From positions 1,984,001 through 2,048,000 of the forward strand of contig NZ_CP113059.1 in assembly GCF_026625705.1 (NCBI RefSeq): a stretch of 64,000 bases of DNA, written 5' to 3'. Position numbers and translations under genes: made by a program. Below are positions 1 through 9,121 of this stretch, piece after piece (position 1 is the first letter of the stretch; every line of letters starts with the position of its first letter). Source of the stretch: Pedobacter sp. SL55. Its GTDB lineage: Bacteria > Bacteroidota > Bacteroidia > Sphingobacteriales > Sphingobacteriaceae. The notes under the pieces are model-generated. The model did not search any database. It was not told where the DNA came from and saw only the letters and a program-made list of their open reading frames with translations.

Positions 1-2011
1 TGCCTTGGTTCCCTGTTTTTCCATAGCTGAAACGTAATTTTAAATCGCTGATGGTTTTTATGTTCTTCATGAAATCCTCGTTAGAGATTTTCCAAGCGGC
101 TGCGGCCGATGGAAAACCTGCCCATTTGTTATTCTTGCCAAATTTGCTAGAACCATCTTGGCGATATGATAATGTTAAGAGGTAACGATCATCAAAACTG
201 TAGTTTGCACGTCCTAAAAATGAAATCAAGGTAGATTGATAGCGATTGGTAACTACCAGCATAATTACTTCGCCGGCAGCAAGGTTTTCATTTTGTAGGT
301 TATCGTTAGGGAAGGTTTTTGCTTCGGCTCTTTTGCTCTGTCCGTTGGTGCGTTCAAAAGTTCCTGCACCCATTACGTTCAAACTGTGTTTTTCAATTTT
401 TTTGTCGTAAGTAAGAATGCTCTCAGAGGTAATGTTATTCCAAATGTTATCAGCCTTTAAGCCCCATCCTCTCATGGAGAAGCCTTCATAAACGCTTGTT
501 GGATAATATTGGTCTCTCGCACTATTAGAATAGTTGAAACCTACATTCTGCCTAAATTTGAAATTATTCAAGAATTTGGCTTCCAGATAGTTGGAAGAGA
601 AAATATTTAAGCCCCTTACTTTATTCAATACATCGTTTACATAGATGTACGGGTTGGTTATAAAAGCATCTCCTACACCATCGTAAGCAATAGGGTCTGA
701 AATGGTAGAAGGAAAGGTTAGTGCCGAGCGAATTACTCCAGCACTTGCCGCATCAGATTTATCTGTGCCTGTTTTTACGCCGTTGGTTAGGGTGCTGGCC
801 AATGAAGTGCTGGTTCCGATTTTAAAGGTTTTGCTAATGTTCCTGCCTAAGTTTAGGCCTAAACCAAATCTGTTATAGTCTGAATTTTGGATGGTTCCTT
901 CTTGGTCTAAGTAATTAAAAGTGATACTGTGTGTACCAGCATCGGTACCACCATTGATATTTACCGAATAGTTTTGGTACAGGCCGCTGCGAAAAATTCT
1001 ATCTTGCCAATTGTTATTGTCGCCAATAAAATCCTGTGGTCCTTTGTCATAATAGGTTTGTCCGGGGTTGTTTGGGTCTGGAACATTTTCGCCCCTGTAA
1101 GGCAGGGTGTAAGCCGTACCTGTGTAAATGTTAGAGTTGGTGTAGGCCAAGTTCTGATAGGCCGCATATTCGGCGGCATTCAAAACATCCAGTCTTTTAG
1201 AAACCTGCGCCATTCCTGCTGTAAAGTTTGCTTCAATTTTGTCTTTGCCACTTTTCCCTTTTCTGGTAGTAATTAAAACTACGCCATTTGCACCACGAGA
1301 ACCATAAATTGCAGTTGCCGAAGCATCTTTTAAAATATCGATACTTTCAATATCATCTGGGTTGATGAAAGACATGGCGTTAAGCGTTTGTTTTTCGTCA
1401 TCGCCTATTGACATAGGAGTAGAACCAGAACTAGAGTTGTTAAACGGAACACCATCAATCACATATAGTGGCTCAGTGCCGCCTAAAAATGAGTTAGATC
1501 CTCTAATTCTAATGCTTAAACCTGCACCTGGGGCACCATCGTTTTGCGTAACGTTTACACCAGCAATCTTTCCCTGCATGGCTTGCAAAATATTGGTTGG
1601 AGCATCTCTAATAAATTCTTCTCGTTCCAATCTGGTTACAGAACCTGTTAGGTCGCTCTTTTTAACAGTGCCATAACCCACCACAACAATATTTGATAAT
1701 GTGGTGGCACTTTCTTTAAGCCTGATATTGAAATTTGTGGTACTGCCAATAGCTACTTGTTGTGGTTCCATCCCTAAATAAGAGAATACCAAGGTTTGCG
1801 CATTTGCTGGCGCCATAAGGCTAAAATTTCCATTCTCGTCTGTAATTGTAGAAATTTTTGAATTTTTGATACTTACAGAAGCACCTGGAAGTGGAGTACC
1901 GCTTTCGTTCACTAGCTTTCCTGTTAACTTTTTGTCTTGTGCCAAACACAAGGTAGTGGTTAACATACATACAAATACTGCCAATAAAATAGTGGTTAGT
2001 TTATTAAGCAT
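1..2011 (-). CDS. SusC/RagA-type TonB-linked outer membrane receptor, 5' part only
   Basis: Partial gene running off the left edge; about 670 residues are visible. It starts at the ATG at 2011-2009 with a signal peptide ending in LCLAQ, followed by a carboxypeptidase-regulatory-like domain (KLTGKLVNESGTPLPGAS, about residues 28-110). The plug domain then opens with the SusC hallmark VVVGYG near residue 108 and contains IRIRGSNS, PLYVIDGVP and TAIYGSRGANGVVLITT. The reading frame stays open to the edge, where SYGKTGNQG, a conserved motif of the SusC barrel, is in frame. It should import oligosaccharides with a SusD partner that lies outside the window. The AraC regulator is transcribed divergently and a CE2-type esterase lies beyond it, so the substrate may be an acetylated hemicellulose. 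That substrate is inferred from neighbours only. Confidence 0.93.
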   Translation of the reverse strand, partial: MLNKLTTILLAVFVCMLTTTLCLAQDKKLTGKLVNESGTPLPGASVSIKNSKISTITDENGNFSLMAPANAQTLVFSYLGMEPQQVAIGSTTNFNIRLKESATTLSNIVVVGYGTVKKSDLTGSVTRLEREEFIRDAPTNILQAMQGKIAGVNVTQNDGAPGAGLSIRIRGSNSFLGGTEPLYVIDGVPFNNSSSGSTPMSIGDDEKQTLNAMSFINPDDIESIDILKDASATAIYGSRGANGVVLITTRKGKSGKDKIEANFTAGMAQVSKRLDVLNAAEYAAYQNLAYTNSNIYTGTAYTLPYRGENVPDPNNPGQTYYDKGPQDFIGDNNNWQDRIFRSGLYQNYSVNINGGTDAGTHSITFNYLDQEGTIQNSDYNRFGLGLNLGRNISKTFKIGTSTSLASTLTNGVKTGTDKSDAASAGVIRSALTFPSTISDPIAYDGVGDAFITNPYIYVNDVLNKVRGLNIFSSNYLEAKFLNNFKFRQNVGFNYSNSARDQYYPTSVYEGFSMRGWGLKADNIWNNITSESILTYDKKIEKHSLNVMGAGTFERTNGQSKRAEAKTFPNDNLQNENLAAGEVIMLVVTNRYQSTLISFLGRANYSFDDRYLLTLSYRQDGSSKFGKNNKWAGFPSAAAAWKISNEDFMKNIKTISDLKLRFSYGKTGNQG

Positions 2012-2157
2012 AAATATATTATTTGGTTGATATCAAAATTAGTCTTCATTGTGCTGCAATAAGTAATACTATTTTATCCATTTGTAATGTTTTTATCGCT
2101 TCAATATCAGTTTTAGTAATCCTGTGTGGGTTTGCGTATTTGTAATAGCCTTTTTTA

Positions 2158-2189
2158 TTGATGAATAGGGTTTTTAAAGCCTATCTTTG
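2158..2189 (+). promoter_or_regulatory. Bacteroidetes-type promoter for the AraC regulator
   Basis: TATCTTTG at 2182-2189 matches the Bacteroidetes -7 element TAnnTTTG exactly, with TTG at 2158-2160 about 21 bases upstream as the -33 element. The transcript would begin near 2195, leaving a leader of roughly 45 bases before the start codon at 2239. The 227-base divergent gap from 2012 to 2238 should also hold the susC promoter and any AraC site. I could not see a clear repeat for the latter. Confidence 0.5.
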
Positions 2190-2238
2190 GTTATGATATT
2201 ATTTTATCTTTAAAGTTGTTTTTATATTCATTTATGCT

Positions 2239-3114
2239 ATGCAATCAAATATAATCAAAGAAATTACGCCGCTTACTCCCGGCGATTGCTTTACCATTTT
2301 TGAACGGAAAAAGCAAGATTTTGATTTTCCATTACATTATCACGAAGAAATGGAACTGAACTATATTGTTAATGCCAGTGGGGCTCGCAGGGTAGTAGGA
2401 GACCATATAGAAGAAATTGGCGATATAGAATTGGTGCTTGTTGGCGCTAATTTGCCCCATGTTTGGGAAACTCATAAATTAAATGGAAAGGAAATTCATG
2501 AAGTTACCATTCAGTTTCATAAAGATTTGTTCGATGAAAAATTTTTGCGACGTAATCAGTTACGAATCATCAGAGACATGTTTGAAAAAGCAAAGTGCGG
2601 TATTCTTTTTTCTGAAGAAACAGCCAAGAATATTGGTCCACGTTTAATTAAGCTTAACAAGCAACACGGTTTCGATTCTGTGTTAGAGCTGATGTCTATT
2701 TTACATGATCTTTCTAGCTCACGTAGTATGCGTACCCTTTCTGATTCTACTTTTAGCCAGGCTGAGTTTTCTTACAGTAGTAGAAGGGTAGAGAAGGTAA
2801 TGGAGTATATCAACCTTAATTTTGATAAGCAAGTGTCTTTAGCTGAGGTAGCCCGTATTGCCAACATGACAGAGGTGTCTTTCAGCAGGTTTTTTAAGAA
2901 TAGAACGGGCGTAAGTTTTATTGATAGTTTAATAGAAATACGTTTGGGGCATGCTTCCAGGAAATTAATTGATACTACCGAAGCGGTATCAGAAGTGGCT
3001 TATAATTGTGGTTTCAATAACATTTCCAACTTCAATCGTATTTTCAAAAAGAAGAAGGGGTGTACGCCTAAAGAGTTTAGAGATAACCTTTCGGGCCATC
3101 GCATATTTGTTTAA
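2239..3114 (+). CDS. AraC-family transcriptional regulator with N-terminal cupin
   Basis: 291 residues. The first ~170 form a cupin-type sensor half with metal-site-like histidines (FPLHYHEEMELNYI near residue 33, and LPHVWE). Residues about 190-285 form the double helix-turn-helix domain: RRVEKVMEYINLNF, the first HTH around LAEVARIANMTEVSFSRFFK, and the second around SEVAYNCGFNNISNFNRIFK, ending in the family signature GCTPKEFR. No signal peptide or membrane segment, so it is a cytoplasmic DNA-binding protein. It is divergent from a SusC receptor and upstream of a CE2-type esterase, so it is probably the local activator of that sugar locus. The ligand cannot be told from sequence. Confidence 0.92.
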   Translation: MQSNIIKEITPLTPGDCFTIFERKKQDFDFPLHYHEEMELNYIVNASGARRVVGDHIEEIGDIELVLVGANLPHVWETHKLNGKEIHEVTIQFHKDLFDEKFLRRNQLRIIRDMFEKAKCGILFSEETAKNIGPRLIKLNKQHGFDSVLELMSILHDLSSSRSMRTLSDSTFSQAEFSYSSRRVEKVMEYINLNFDKQVSLAEVARIANMTEVSFSRFFKNRTGVSFIDSLIEIRLGHASRKLIDTTEAVSEVAYNCGFNNISNFNRIFKKKKGCTPKEFRDNLSGHRIFV

Positions 3115-3141
3115 AGAAAATTGGTGGTTTATTGAGCGATG

Positions 3142-3166
3142 TGTCATGTTGAGCTTGTCGAAACAT
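3142..3166. repeat. Short palindromic intergenic repeat
   Basis: The arms CATGTT (3145-3150) and AAACAT (3161-3166) flank GAGCTTGTCG, giving an imperfect palindrome just after the AraC stop. From memory, closely related sequences are scattered between genes in many bacterial genomes, where their translation yields the familiar LSLSKHF peptide. It may act as a transcript end or be an inert dispersed repeat. Only one copy was noticed in this window. Confidence 0.4.
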
Positions 3167-3248
3167 TTTCTCATCATTAGTTTTCGAAAAGCTCCTTTAG
3201 CCTAACATTAGCATAAAAAATCAAGTTCAACCAAATCAACATAGATAT

Positions 3249-4312
3249 ATGAGACGATTATTTCAGCTTTGCTTAATTTTAGTAGGCTTGCAGGTTTCTG
3301 CTACGGAAGGCAAATTTTATGAAGCCAACCATCGCTTTGTGCAATACACGGGCAGGTTTGATTATAGCAACCCTGCAAGGCCCAAAGCTTGGGCATCTGG
3401 CGCTTATGTGCAAATTAAATTTAGTGGTAGCTTTTGTTCCGTAAAAATTAATGACGAAATGTTGTGGGGTACGGTGCTCAACTATTTGGAAATAAAAGTA
3501 GATGACCAGCCGGCTTATCGCATTCGACTTACGGTAAAGAAAACACCATAGTTTTGGCCAAAAATCTCCCAAAGGGAAACCATACTGTGCTCATTTGTAA
3601 AAACTCGGAGGCAGAAAACGGTTATATTGAAATTGTGGGTTTTAATTGCAAAGAGTTATTAAAGCCCGATGCCAAACCTGTACGTAAGATGGAATTTATT
3701 GGCGATTCTATTACCTGTGGTGCAGGAAGCGACGAAAGTGAAGTGAAATGCGAAACGCCAGGTGCTTCGTGGCACGATCAGCACAATGCTTACTTTGCCT
3801 ATGGCCCTACAACTGCCAGGAGTTTAAATGCACAATGGCACCTTTCTTCGGTTTCTGGCATTGGCTTAATGCATAGTTGCTGCGATAAAAAAATAGTAAT
3901 GCCACAAGTTTTTGATAAGATAAACTTAGCAAAAGATACCATAGCGTGGGATTTTAGTAGGTATCAACCCGATGTGGTCACTATTTGCTTAGGGCAAAAC
4001 GATGGCATACAAGATTCGGTAAAATTTACTACTGCCTATATCCACTTTGTGAAACGGTTGCGCAGCTATTGCCCTAAATCTAAATTGATATTGCTGAGCA
4101 GTCCAATGGCAAACGAAAAGCTGAAGGCTGCTTTAGTAAAATACATTAACGCAGTAACAGAATCGCTCCGTAAAGAAGGAGAAAATAATATTGGCAGTTT
4201 CTTTTTTGCCAAGCAATATCGTAGTGGTTGCGGTAGCCATCCGTCTTTGGCAGAGCACAAGCAAATTGCGGCAGAATTATCCAATTACCTTAAAAAAGAA
4301 ATGAGTTGGTAG
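3249..4312 (+). pseudogene. CE2-type SGNH/GDSL acetyl (xylan) esterase, frameshifted near 3535
   Basis: Two frames together encode one esterase. 3249-3551 gives a signal peptide (MRRLFQLCLILVGLQVSA) and the start of the N-terminal jelly-roll. The second frame continues from about 3539 (KENTIVLAKNLPKGNHTV) through the SGNH domain. That domain has the nucleophile block FIGDSITCGAG, the LGQND block and the C-terminal GCGSHPSLAEH with the catalytic histidine. Adding one base, most simply a third G in the GG at 3533-3534, restores LTGKENTIVLAKNLP and a 354-residue protein of normal CE2 length. The family removes acetyl groups from xylan and related polymers outside the cytoplasm. All catalytic motifs are intact, so a sequencing error is more likely than decay. 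Confidence 0.85.
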
Positions 4313-4819
4313 GCGAATATGATTTTGGCTGATCTCTCAGGGCAAACGCATTAAAATATTTTTGTCTTGCTAAACAGGCTTTCCACTTTTTTCAGTAGCT
4401 TTTATGTTTTTAACGGTCTTCTAGCTTGCTTCGCAGGTTTCTTGATAAAAAGTGGAGCAAACCCGAGCTTGCGAGCGCATGAATACCATTAAAAACATAT
4501 TTACTAATGATTAAATCAAGGCTTGTATCTATTTTGGTAAAAATTCGTCGAACCACTCTCGAAAATAATTTAAGGTCTTACCCTTTATTTTGGCCACCAC
4601 ACGACTGAAAATTATTTTGTGCAATGCAACTTGGGCGGAACTATAGGTGGTTTCAACGATTTTTCCTCAAAATATCTACTAGGCCAATCCATGCTTGGCT
4701 AAGGTTGTGCTATTATTTGAGTGACAACCTAACATAATGTTTAATTTTAATGTGTTTGCCCTAGCTGATGCCTCCTGTTTTTTGCTACTTAGGCTTCAAC
4801 CTCGTATCTTTCCACATCC
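4313..4819. other. 507-base intergenic region with inverted repeats and a coding-like remnant
   Basis: No intact gene. Two pairs of inverted repeats interleave: TCCACTTTTT (4382-4391) with AAAAAGTGGA (4447-4456), and TATGTTTTTAACGG (4403-4416) with CCATTAAAAACATA (4486-4499, one mismatch). On the minus strand, 4529-4666 is an open frame without a start codon that ends in FREWFDEFLPK and a TAG. It reads like the tail of a real protein. The region also carries the promoter of the following transporter near 4781-4812. It is best described as dispersed-repeat or remnant DNA. Confidence 0.45.
4781..4812 (+). promoter_or_regulatory. Promoter for the MHS-family transporter
   Basis: TTTG at 4781-4784 and TATCTTTC at 4805-4812 are spaced by 20 bases and match the Bacteroidetes -33/-7 pattern with one mismatch in the last position. 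The ATG at 4820 lies only seven bases after the -7 element, so the message would have almost no leader. Confidence 0.45.
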
Positions 4820-6139
4820 ATGGATTTACAAAAAAGTACCACAGCACCGATAATTTCAACCAGCAATCGTATCAAAGCCATTGTTGGCGGTTCTGTAGGT
4901 AATTTGGTAGAATGGTACGATTGGTATGCCTATGCTGCCTTTGCTATCTATTTTTCAGCGTCATTTTTTCCTAACGGAGATCAAACGGCCCAGTTGCTAA
5001 ATACCGCAGGCATTTTTGCAGTTGGTTTTTTAATGCGCCCAATAGGCGGTTGGCTGTTTGGCACCATAGCCGATAAGGTGGGTCGCAAAAAAGCAATGAC
5101 CACCTCTGTTTTACTAATGTCTTTTGGTTCGTTGCTCATTGCTTTAACACCTAACTATGCAACTATTGGCATTTTTGCACCTATATTGCTATTAGTTGCT
5201 CGGTTGTTGCAGGGGCTAAGCGTTGGCGGCGAATACGGTGTTTCGGCTACTTATTTAAGCGAAATGGCAACAGCCGATAGAAGGGGCTTTTATTCGAGTT
5301 TTCAGTATGTAACGTTGATAGGAGGGCAGTTAACCGCATTGGGCATTCAGCTTATTTTGCAAAAATGGATTTTAACCAATGCACAATTGCACGAATGGGG
5401 CTGGCGCATTCCCTTTGTAATTGGAGCCGTACTTTCGGTAATTGCATTATACCTCAGAAAGAGTTTGCACGAAACAGAATCGTTTGAAAAAAGTAGCGAA
5501 AAGTTGCGGGAACAAAAAAGTAAAAAAGGTTCGGTAGGAGAGCTGTTGAAACACCCCAAAGCGTTGCTTACAGTAGTTGGATTGACCCTCGGAGGTACGC
5601 TGGCATTCTACACTTATACCACTTACATGCAAAAATTTTTGGTAAATACTGTGCTGCTGAGTAAGCAAGAGGCAACGTTAATCTCCTTTCTGTCTTTGCT
5701 CATTTTTGCCTGTTTACAACCATTTTTTGGCTTGCTTTCTGATAAAATTGGCCGTAGGCCTTTGCTGCTGGGTTTTGGCATTTTGGGTACGCTGTTTACT
5801 GTGCCGTTGTTAACAGCTTTGGGTAAAACCACCAACTTATGGGAAGCATTTGCCTACCTCATTGCCGCATTGATTATCGTTTCTGGATACACGTCAATTA
5901 ATGCAGTGGTTAAAGCAGAATTGTTTCCAACCAATATTAGAGCATTGGGCGTTGGCTTACCCTACGCTATTACGGTAGCGGTTTTTGGTGGCTCTGCCGA
6001 ATACGTGGCGCTGTGGTTTAAGCAGCATCAGGTAGAACATTATTACTATTGGTATATTACCGGTTGTATCGCTTTCTCATTGATTGTTTATATTTTCATG
6101 AAAGACACCAAGAAAAGTTCATTGTTGAATAAAGACTAG
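4820..6139 (+). CDS. MFS transporter, metabolite:H+ symporter (KgtP/ProP-like)
   Basis: 439 residues with about 12 hydrophobic segments, so an inner-membrane carrier. It has the metabolite:H+ symporter (MHS) subfamily hallmarks: GNLVEWYDWYAYAAFA in the first helix, the loop 2-3 motif ADKVGRKKAM, LLQGLSVGGEYGVSATYLSE in helix 4, and the second MFS signature SDKIGRRPLL after the central loop. The nearest known families are alpha-ketoglutarate permease KgtP and the proline/betaine transporter ProP, so the cargo is probably a small organic acid or zwitterion. No metabolic genes adjoin it to narrow this down. The start is the ATG just after a good promoter. Confidence 0.9.
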   Translation: MDLQKSTTAPIISTSNRIKAIVGGSVGNLVEWYDWYAYAAFAIYFSASFFPNGDQTAQLLNTAGIFAVGFLMRPIGGWLFGTIADKVGRKKAMTTSVLLMSFGSLLIALTPNYATIGIFAPILLLVARLLQGLSVGGEYGVSATYLSEMATADRRGFYSSFQYVTLIGGQLTALGIQLILQKWILTNAQLHEWGWRIPFVIGAVLSVIALYLRKSLHETESFEKSSEKLREQKSKKGSVGELLKHPKALLTVVGLTLGGTLAFYTYTTYMQKFLVNTVLLSKQEATLISFLSLLIFACLQPFFGLLSDKIGRRPLLLGFGILGTLFTVPLLTALGKTTNLWEAFAYLIAALIIVSGYTSINAVVKAELFPTNIRALGVGLPYAITVAVFGGSAEYVALWFKQHQVEHYYYWYITGCIAFSLIVYIFMKDTKKSSLLNKD

Positions 6140-6403
6140 TGCGTTAAAAAATCTTCTTCTTGTGATTGGTGTTATTACCATAACTGTTCGGAACAATTTA
6201 TATCTATTGATTTAGGATAAAGATTAGCCAAAATAGTTATCTTTTCAGATGTATAGACGCAGTCCAAAGCTTTTTGTTCTTTGTGTCTTTGTGGTTAATT
6301 ATTTTTTCCTGTGGTGGGTGTGATTGCTATACCATACCACATGCCTAATTCAAACTGATTGGTAATAATACCAACCAGAGTTTAAGGCAAACTTCGTTAT
6401 GGT

Positions 6404-7282
6404 TTACTTTACGTTAATAATTTCACTAAAGGTTACTTTTCCGTCAAAATCATACTGTGCAAGCCTTACATATACATGCTTTCCAGATTTAAGATTTCCC
6501 TCAAAAGATTTAGCATCGCCTTGGTCTTTAGTACAAGATATCAAGGTAATAATGGCTAATGTAAATATGCCAAATTTAATGTACCTGTTGCGGCTTGCTG
6601 GTAAGAGTAGCAAACCCAATAAACCAAATCCTGCAATTGCAATATCAGTAAAGCTATAATTAAAAGAATAAGAAAGCGGGGTCGACGATGAACCGTCCTT
6701 AGATTTAGATAACACAGTTCCTAAGTCTGTCCATTTGCTGCCGTTTGTAGAAGCCTGTACTATGAAATGACTATTGTTTTGCTCTGATGTGGTAGACCAT
6801 TCAAACTTTATAAAACTTCCGTTAGATTTTGCGCTAAAGCCATCAAGAGATACTGGTAGCACTGTAGTGGTATAAGGTCCGCTAAATTGAGTGAGTGACC
6901 CGCATCCGTATCCTGAGTCTTGCCATGTGCCTATTCCCAAAGCTGGGGGATTAGGGGAAGTATTGGTAGTGTTATAATGTAATAAATCATTAAAAATTTC
7001 GTCTGATTCTAATGCTGCGATTATTTCCCATCGGTTGTTGGATATGCTCCACACCACTTTGGCAGGAGCCCCACAGCATGAAAGGAGAGTTTTATAGGTG
7101 TTGTGTCCAGCTACAGTGCCATCTGGAGACCAAGTATCAGTAGTAAGGATGCAACCTCCAGCATCTTTTGCAGTAATTTGTGCCGTTACATCATTTGCAT
7201 TGATGATGAAAAGTAACGTAATTAATGAACAAAGACGTCCAATTGCTGTATAAATCAAATATTTTGATAGTTTTTGCATCAT
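6404..7282 (-). CDS. Secreted surface protein with T9SS-like fold and an internal membrane/lipobox segment
   Basis: 292 residues, not recognised as a named family. It has an N-terminal signal peptide ending at VTAQ and a Cys/Trp-containing N-terminal part. About residues 143-285 resemble the beta-rich module common near the C-terminus of type IX-secreted Bacteroidetes proteins (TTVLPVSLDGFSAK, then SEQNNSHFIVQAS, later RLAQYDFDGKVTFSEI). That module is split by an insertion: a hydrophobic stretch GFGLLGLLLLPASRNR, then a second hydrophobic stretch ending in TLISC, which looks like a lipoprotein cleavage site. Two export signals in the middle of a fold are odd. It may be membrane anchored. No partner genes adjoin it. 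Confidence 0.6.
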   Translation of the reverse strand: MMQKLSKYLIYTAIGRLCSLITLLFIINANDVTAQITAKDAGGCILTTDTWSPDGTVAGHNTYKTLLSCCGAPAKVVWSISNNRWEIIAALESDEIFNDLLHYNTTNTSPNPPALGIGTWQDSGYGCGSLTQFSGPYTTTVLPVSLDGFSAKSNGSFIKFEWSTTSEQNNSHFIVQASTNGSKWTDLGTVLSKSKDGSSSTPLSYSFNYSFTDIAIAGFGLLGLLLLPASRNRYIKFGIFTLAIITLISCTKDQGDAKSFEGNLKSGKHVYVRLAQYDFDGKVTFSEIINVK

Positions 7283-7654
7283 AAATTAAAATTCAGTAGT
7301 TACACATTTTAGTCTTTAAGTATTAAAGGTAGTACAACTTTTGGTTTTAAACTGAAAAATTATAAATTAAATGCGGATAATAAATTTCGCTGTTTGCATC
7401 TTCCTATAGCAGAGTAAAACCTAAGTAGCCTAAAACCAAAAAAAGCCCAACTTTCGTTGGTCTTTTGCCTGTTAGCGAGGTTGAGAGTTTATACGAACTT
7501 TTAACCGCTATTGTTCCTGTGCTTGGTGTTATTACCATACCATATCACAACCAGAGGTTGAGTAGTGCGATAAAAAATCTTCACTAAAACAAAATCGTAC
7601 AATGCGTTTTTTACTTCGTAATTTTACAAACGCATTTCTAAAAGCTAGCAACGG
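7283..7654. other. 372-base intergenic region with a short repeat
   Basis: A/T-rich gap between two divergent genes with no coding sequence that I can support. It contains TTGGTGTTATTACCATA at about 7524-7540. The same 17 bases occur near 6164-6180 downstream of the previous transporter, and an inverted variant lies at 6359-6376. The upstream promoter of the DHA2-type transporter should lie here. TAATTTTA at 7619-7626 is the best -7 candidate, but no convincing -33 element was found. Confidence 0.4.
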
Positions 7655-9058
7655 ATGAATCAACCGCCTACCCATATCGATACCACTAAAAAGCTGCTGC
7701 CCATCATCTTGGCGACATCCATTTTTATGCAGATGTTGGATTCTACCATCTTGAATACTTCGCTGCCAACCATTGCCCAAGATTTAAACGAATCGCCGCT
7801 TAATATGCAGAATGCCATTATCAGCTATGTGCTTACCCTGGCACTTTTTATGCCGGTAAGTGGTTTTTTGGCCGATAAATTCGGTACGAGAAAGATTTTT
7901 ATCGCCTCGCTCATCTTGTTTGCAGCGGGCTCTCTGTTTTGTTCGCTTTCGCAAAATTTAATGCAATTGGTGTTTGCCCGTGTTTTACAAGGTATTGGTG
8001 GTAGCTTAATGACCCCCGTGGGCAAATTGGCACTCATTAAAACTTTTCCTAAAAACGAGCTGCTCAAAGCCATGAACTTTGCCATTATCCCCGCTTTAAT
8101 TGGTCCGGTTTTGGGGCCATTGGTGGGTGGCTATATGGTAGATTACCTTTCTTGGCATTGGATTTTCCTCATCAATATCCCTATCGGTTTAGTTGGTATT
8201 ATTTTGAGCATCAAATACATGCCCGATTATAAATCTAGTATCATAGATTTTGATTTGAAAGGTTTCTTGATTTTTGCGGCGGCTTCTTTATTGCTATCTA
8301 TAGCTTTAGAAATGTTCGGCAACACGGCACACATTACCCCCGTGCTATCGGTGTTTTTTCTTGGTTTTTTAATGTTGTATTTCTACTATAGGCACGCAAG
8401 CCGAGATAAGGATGCTATTTTTCCGTTGAACTTGTTTCAAGTACGCACTTTTAGGGTGGGTATTGTGGGTAGTTTGGCTACGCGTTTAGGCATTAGTTCG
8501 GTGCCGTTGTTGCTGCCTATGATGATACAAATTGCCTTTGGACAATCGGCAGTTACCTCTGGTTGGATTGTTGCGCCAATGGCACTTACCGCTATGTTGG
8601 CCAAGTCTAAAGTCATCAAAATCCTCAACAAATTTGGTTATCGTACCACCTTAATGGTCAATACTTTTATGATTGGGGTTTTAATTTGTTGCATGGCCAT
8701 CCCAGTAATCGATAATTCCATTTATTGGTATATGCCTATCATCGCTTTGCTAGGTTTTTTCAATTCTATACAATTTACGGCCATGAATTCTATCTCTATT
8801 GCCGATTTACGGCATTACCATACTAGTAGTGGTAACTCTTTGGCTTCGGTAAATCAGCAGCTGGCCATTGGTTTTGGCGTTGCATTTGGTCTAATTGTAT
8901 TGAAAATTTTTCAAGGCGATGTAAAATTGATCCATAACGAAATCCACAATGCTTTTCGCTATACGTTTTTGGTTATTGGTGGCTTAACCATCCTATCGGG
9001 ATTGGTTTTTAGGAGGTTGCATTTTAAGGATGGAGAAAACATGAGGGCAAAGGAATAG
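7655..9058 (+). CDS. MFS drug:H+ antiporter, DHA2 (EmrB/MdtD-like)
   Basis: 467 residues, predicted inner-membrane exporter with many hydrophobic helices. The first helix carries the DHA2 signature MLDSTILNTSLPTIA. The loop after helix 2 has GFLADKFGTRKIF, helix 4 has ARVLQGIGGSLMTPVG, and the antiporter motif C region reads ALIGPVLGPLVGGY followed by LSWHWIFLINIPIG. These features define proton-driven multidrug export. The length is closer to the MdtD branch than to the longer EmrB. The drug range is unknown. It stands alone with its own start, and no membrane-fusion partner gene is nearby, as EmrB-type systems would have. Confidence 0.9.
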   Translation: MNQPPTHIDTTKKLLPIILATSIFMQMLDSTILNTSLPTIAQDLNESPLNMQNAIISYVLTLALFMPVSGFLADKFGTRKIFIASLILFAAGSLFCSLSQNLMQLVFARVLQGIGGSLMTPVGKLALIKTFPKNELLKAMNFAIIPALIGPVLGPLVGGYMVDYLSWHWIFLINIPIGLVGIILSIKYMPDYKSSIIDFDLKGFLIFAAASLLLSIALEMFGNTAHITPVLSVFFLGFLMLYFYYRHASRDKDAIFPLNLFQVRTFRVGIVGSLATRLGISSVPLLLPMMIQIAFGQSAVTSGWIVAPMALTAMLAKSKVIKILNKFGYRTTLMVNTFMIGVLICCMAIPVIDNSIYWYMPIIALLGFFNSIQFTAMNSISIADLRHYHTSSGNSLASVNQQLAIGFGVAFGLIVLKIFQGDVKLIHNEIHNAFRYTFLVIGGLTILSGLVFRRLHFKDGENMRAKE

Positions 9059-9121
9059 CAACAGTTCTTGTAAAGCCTGCTTAAAAATTTTGATTAATTT
9101 TGATGTAAAGATTTTTAAAAA

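Noticed and set aside
929..1676. Plus-strand frames opposite the first SusC gene
   Set aside because: The minus-strand SusC frame is continuous through this stretch with all family motifs.
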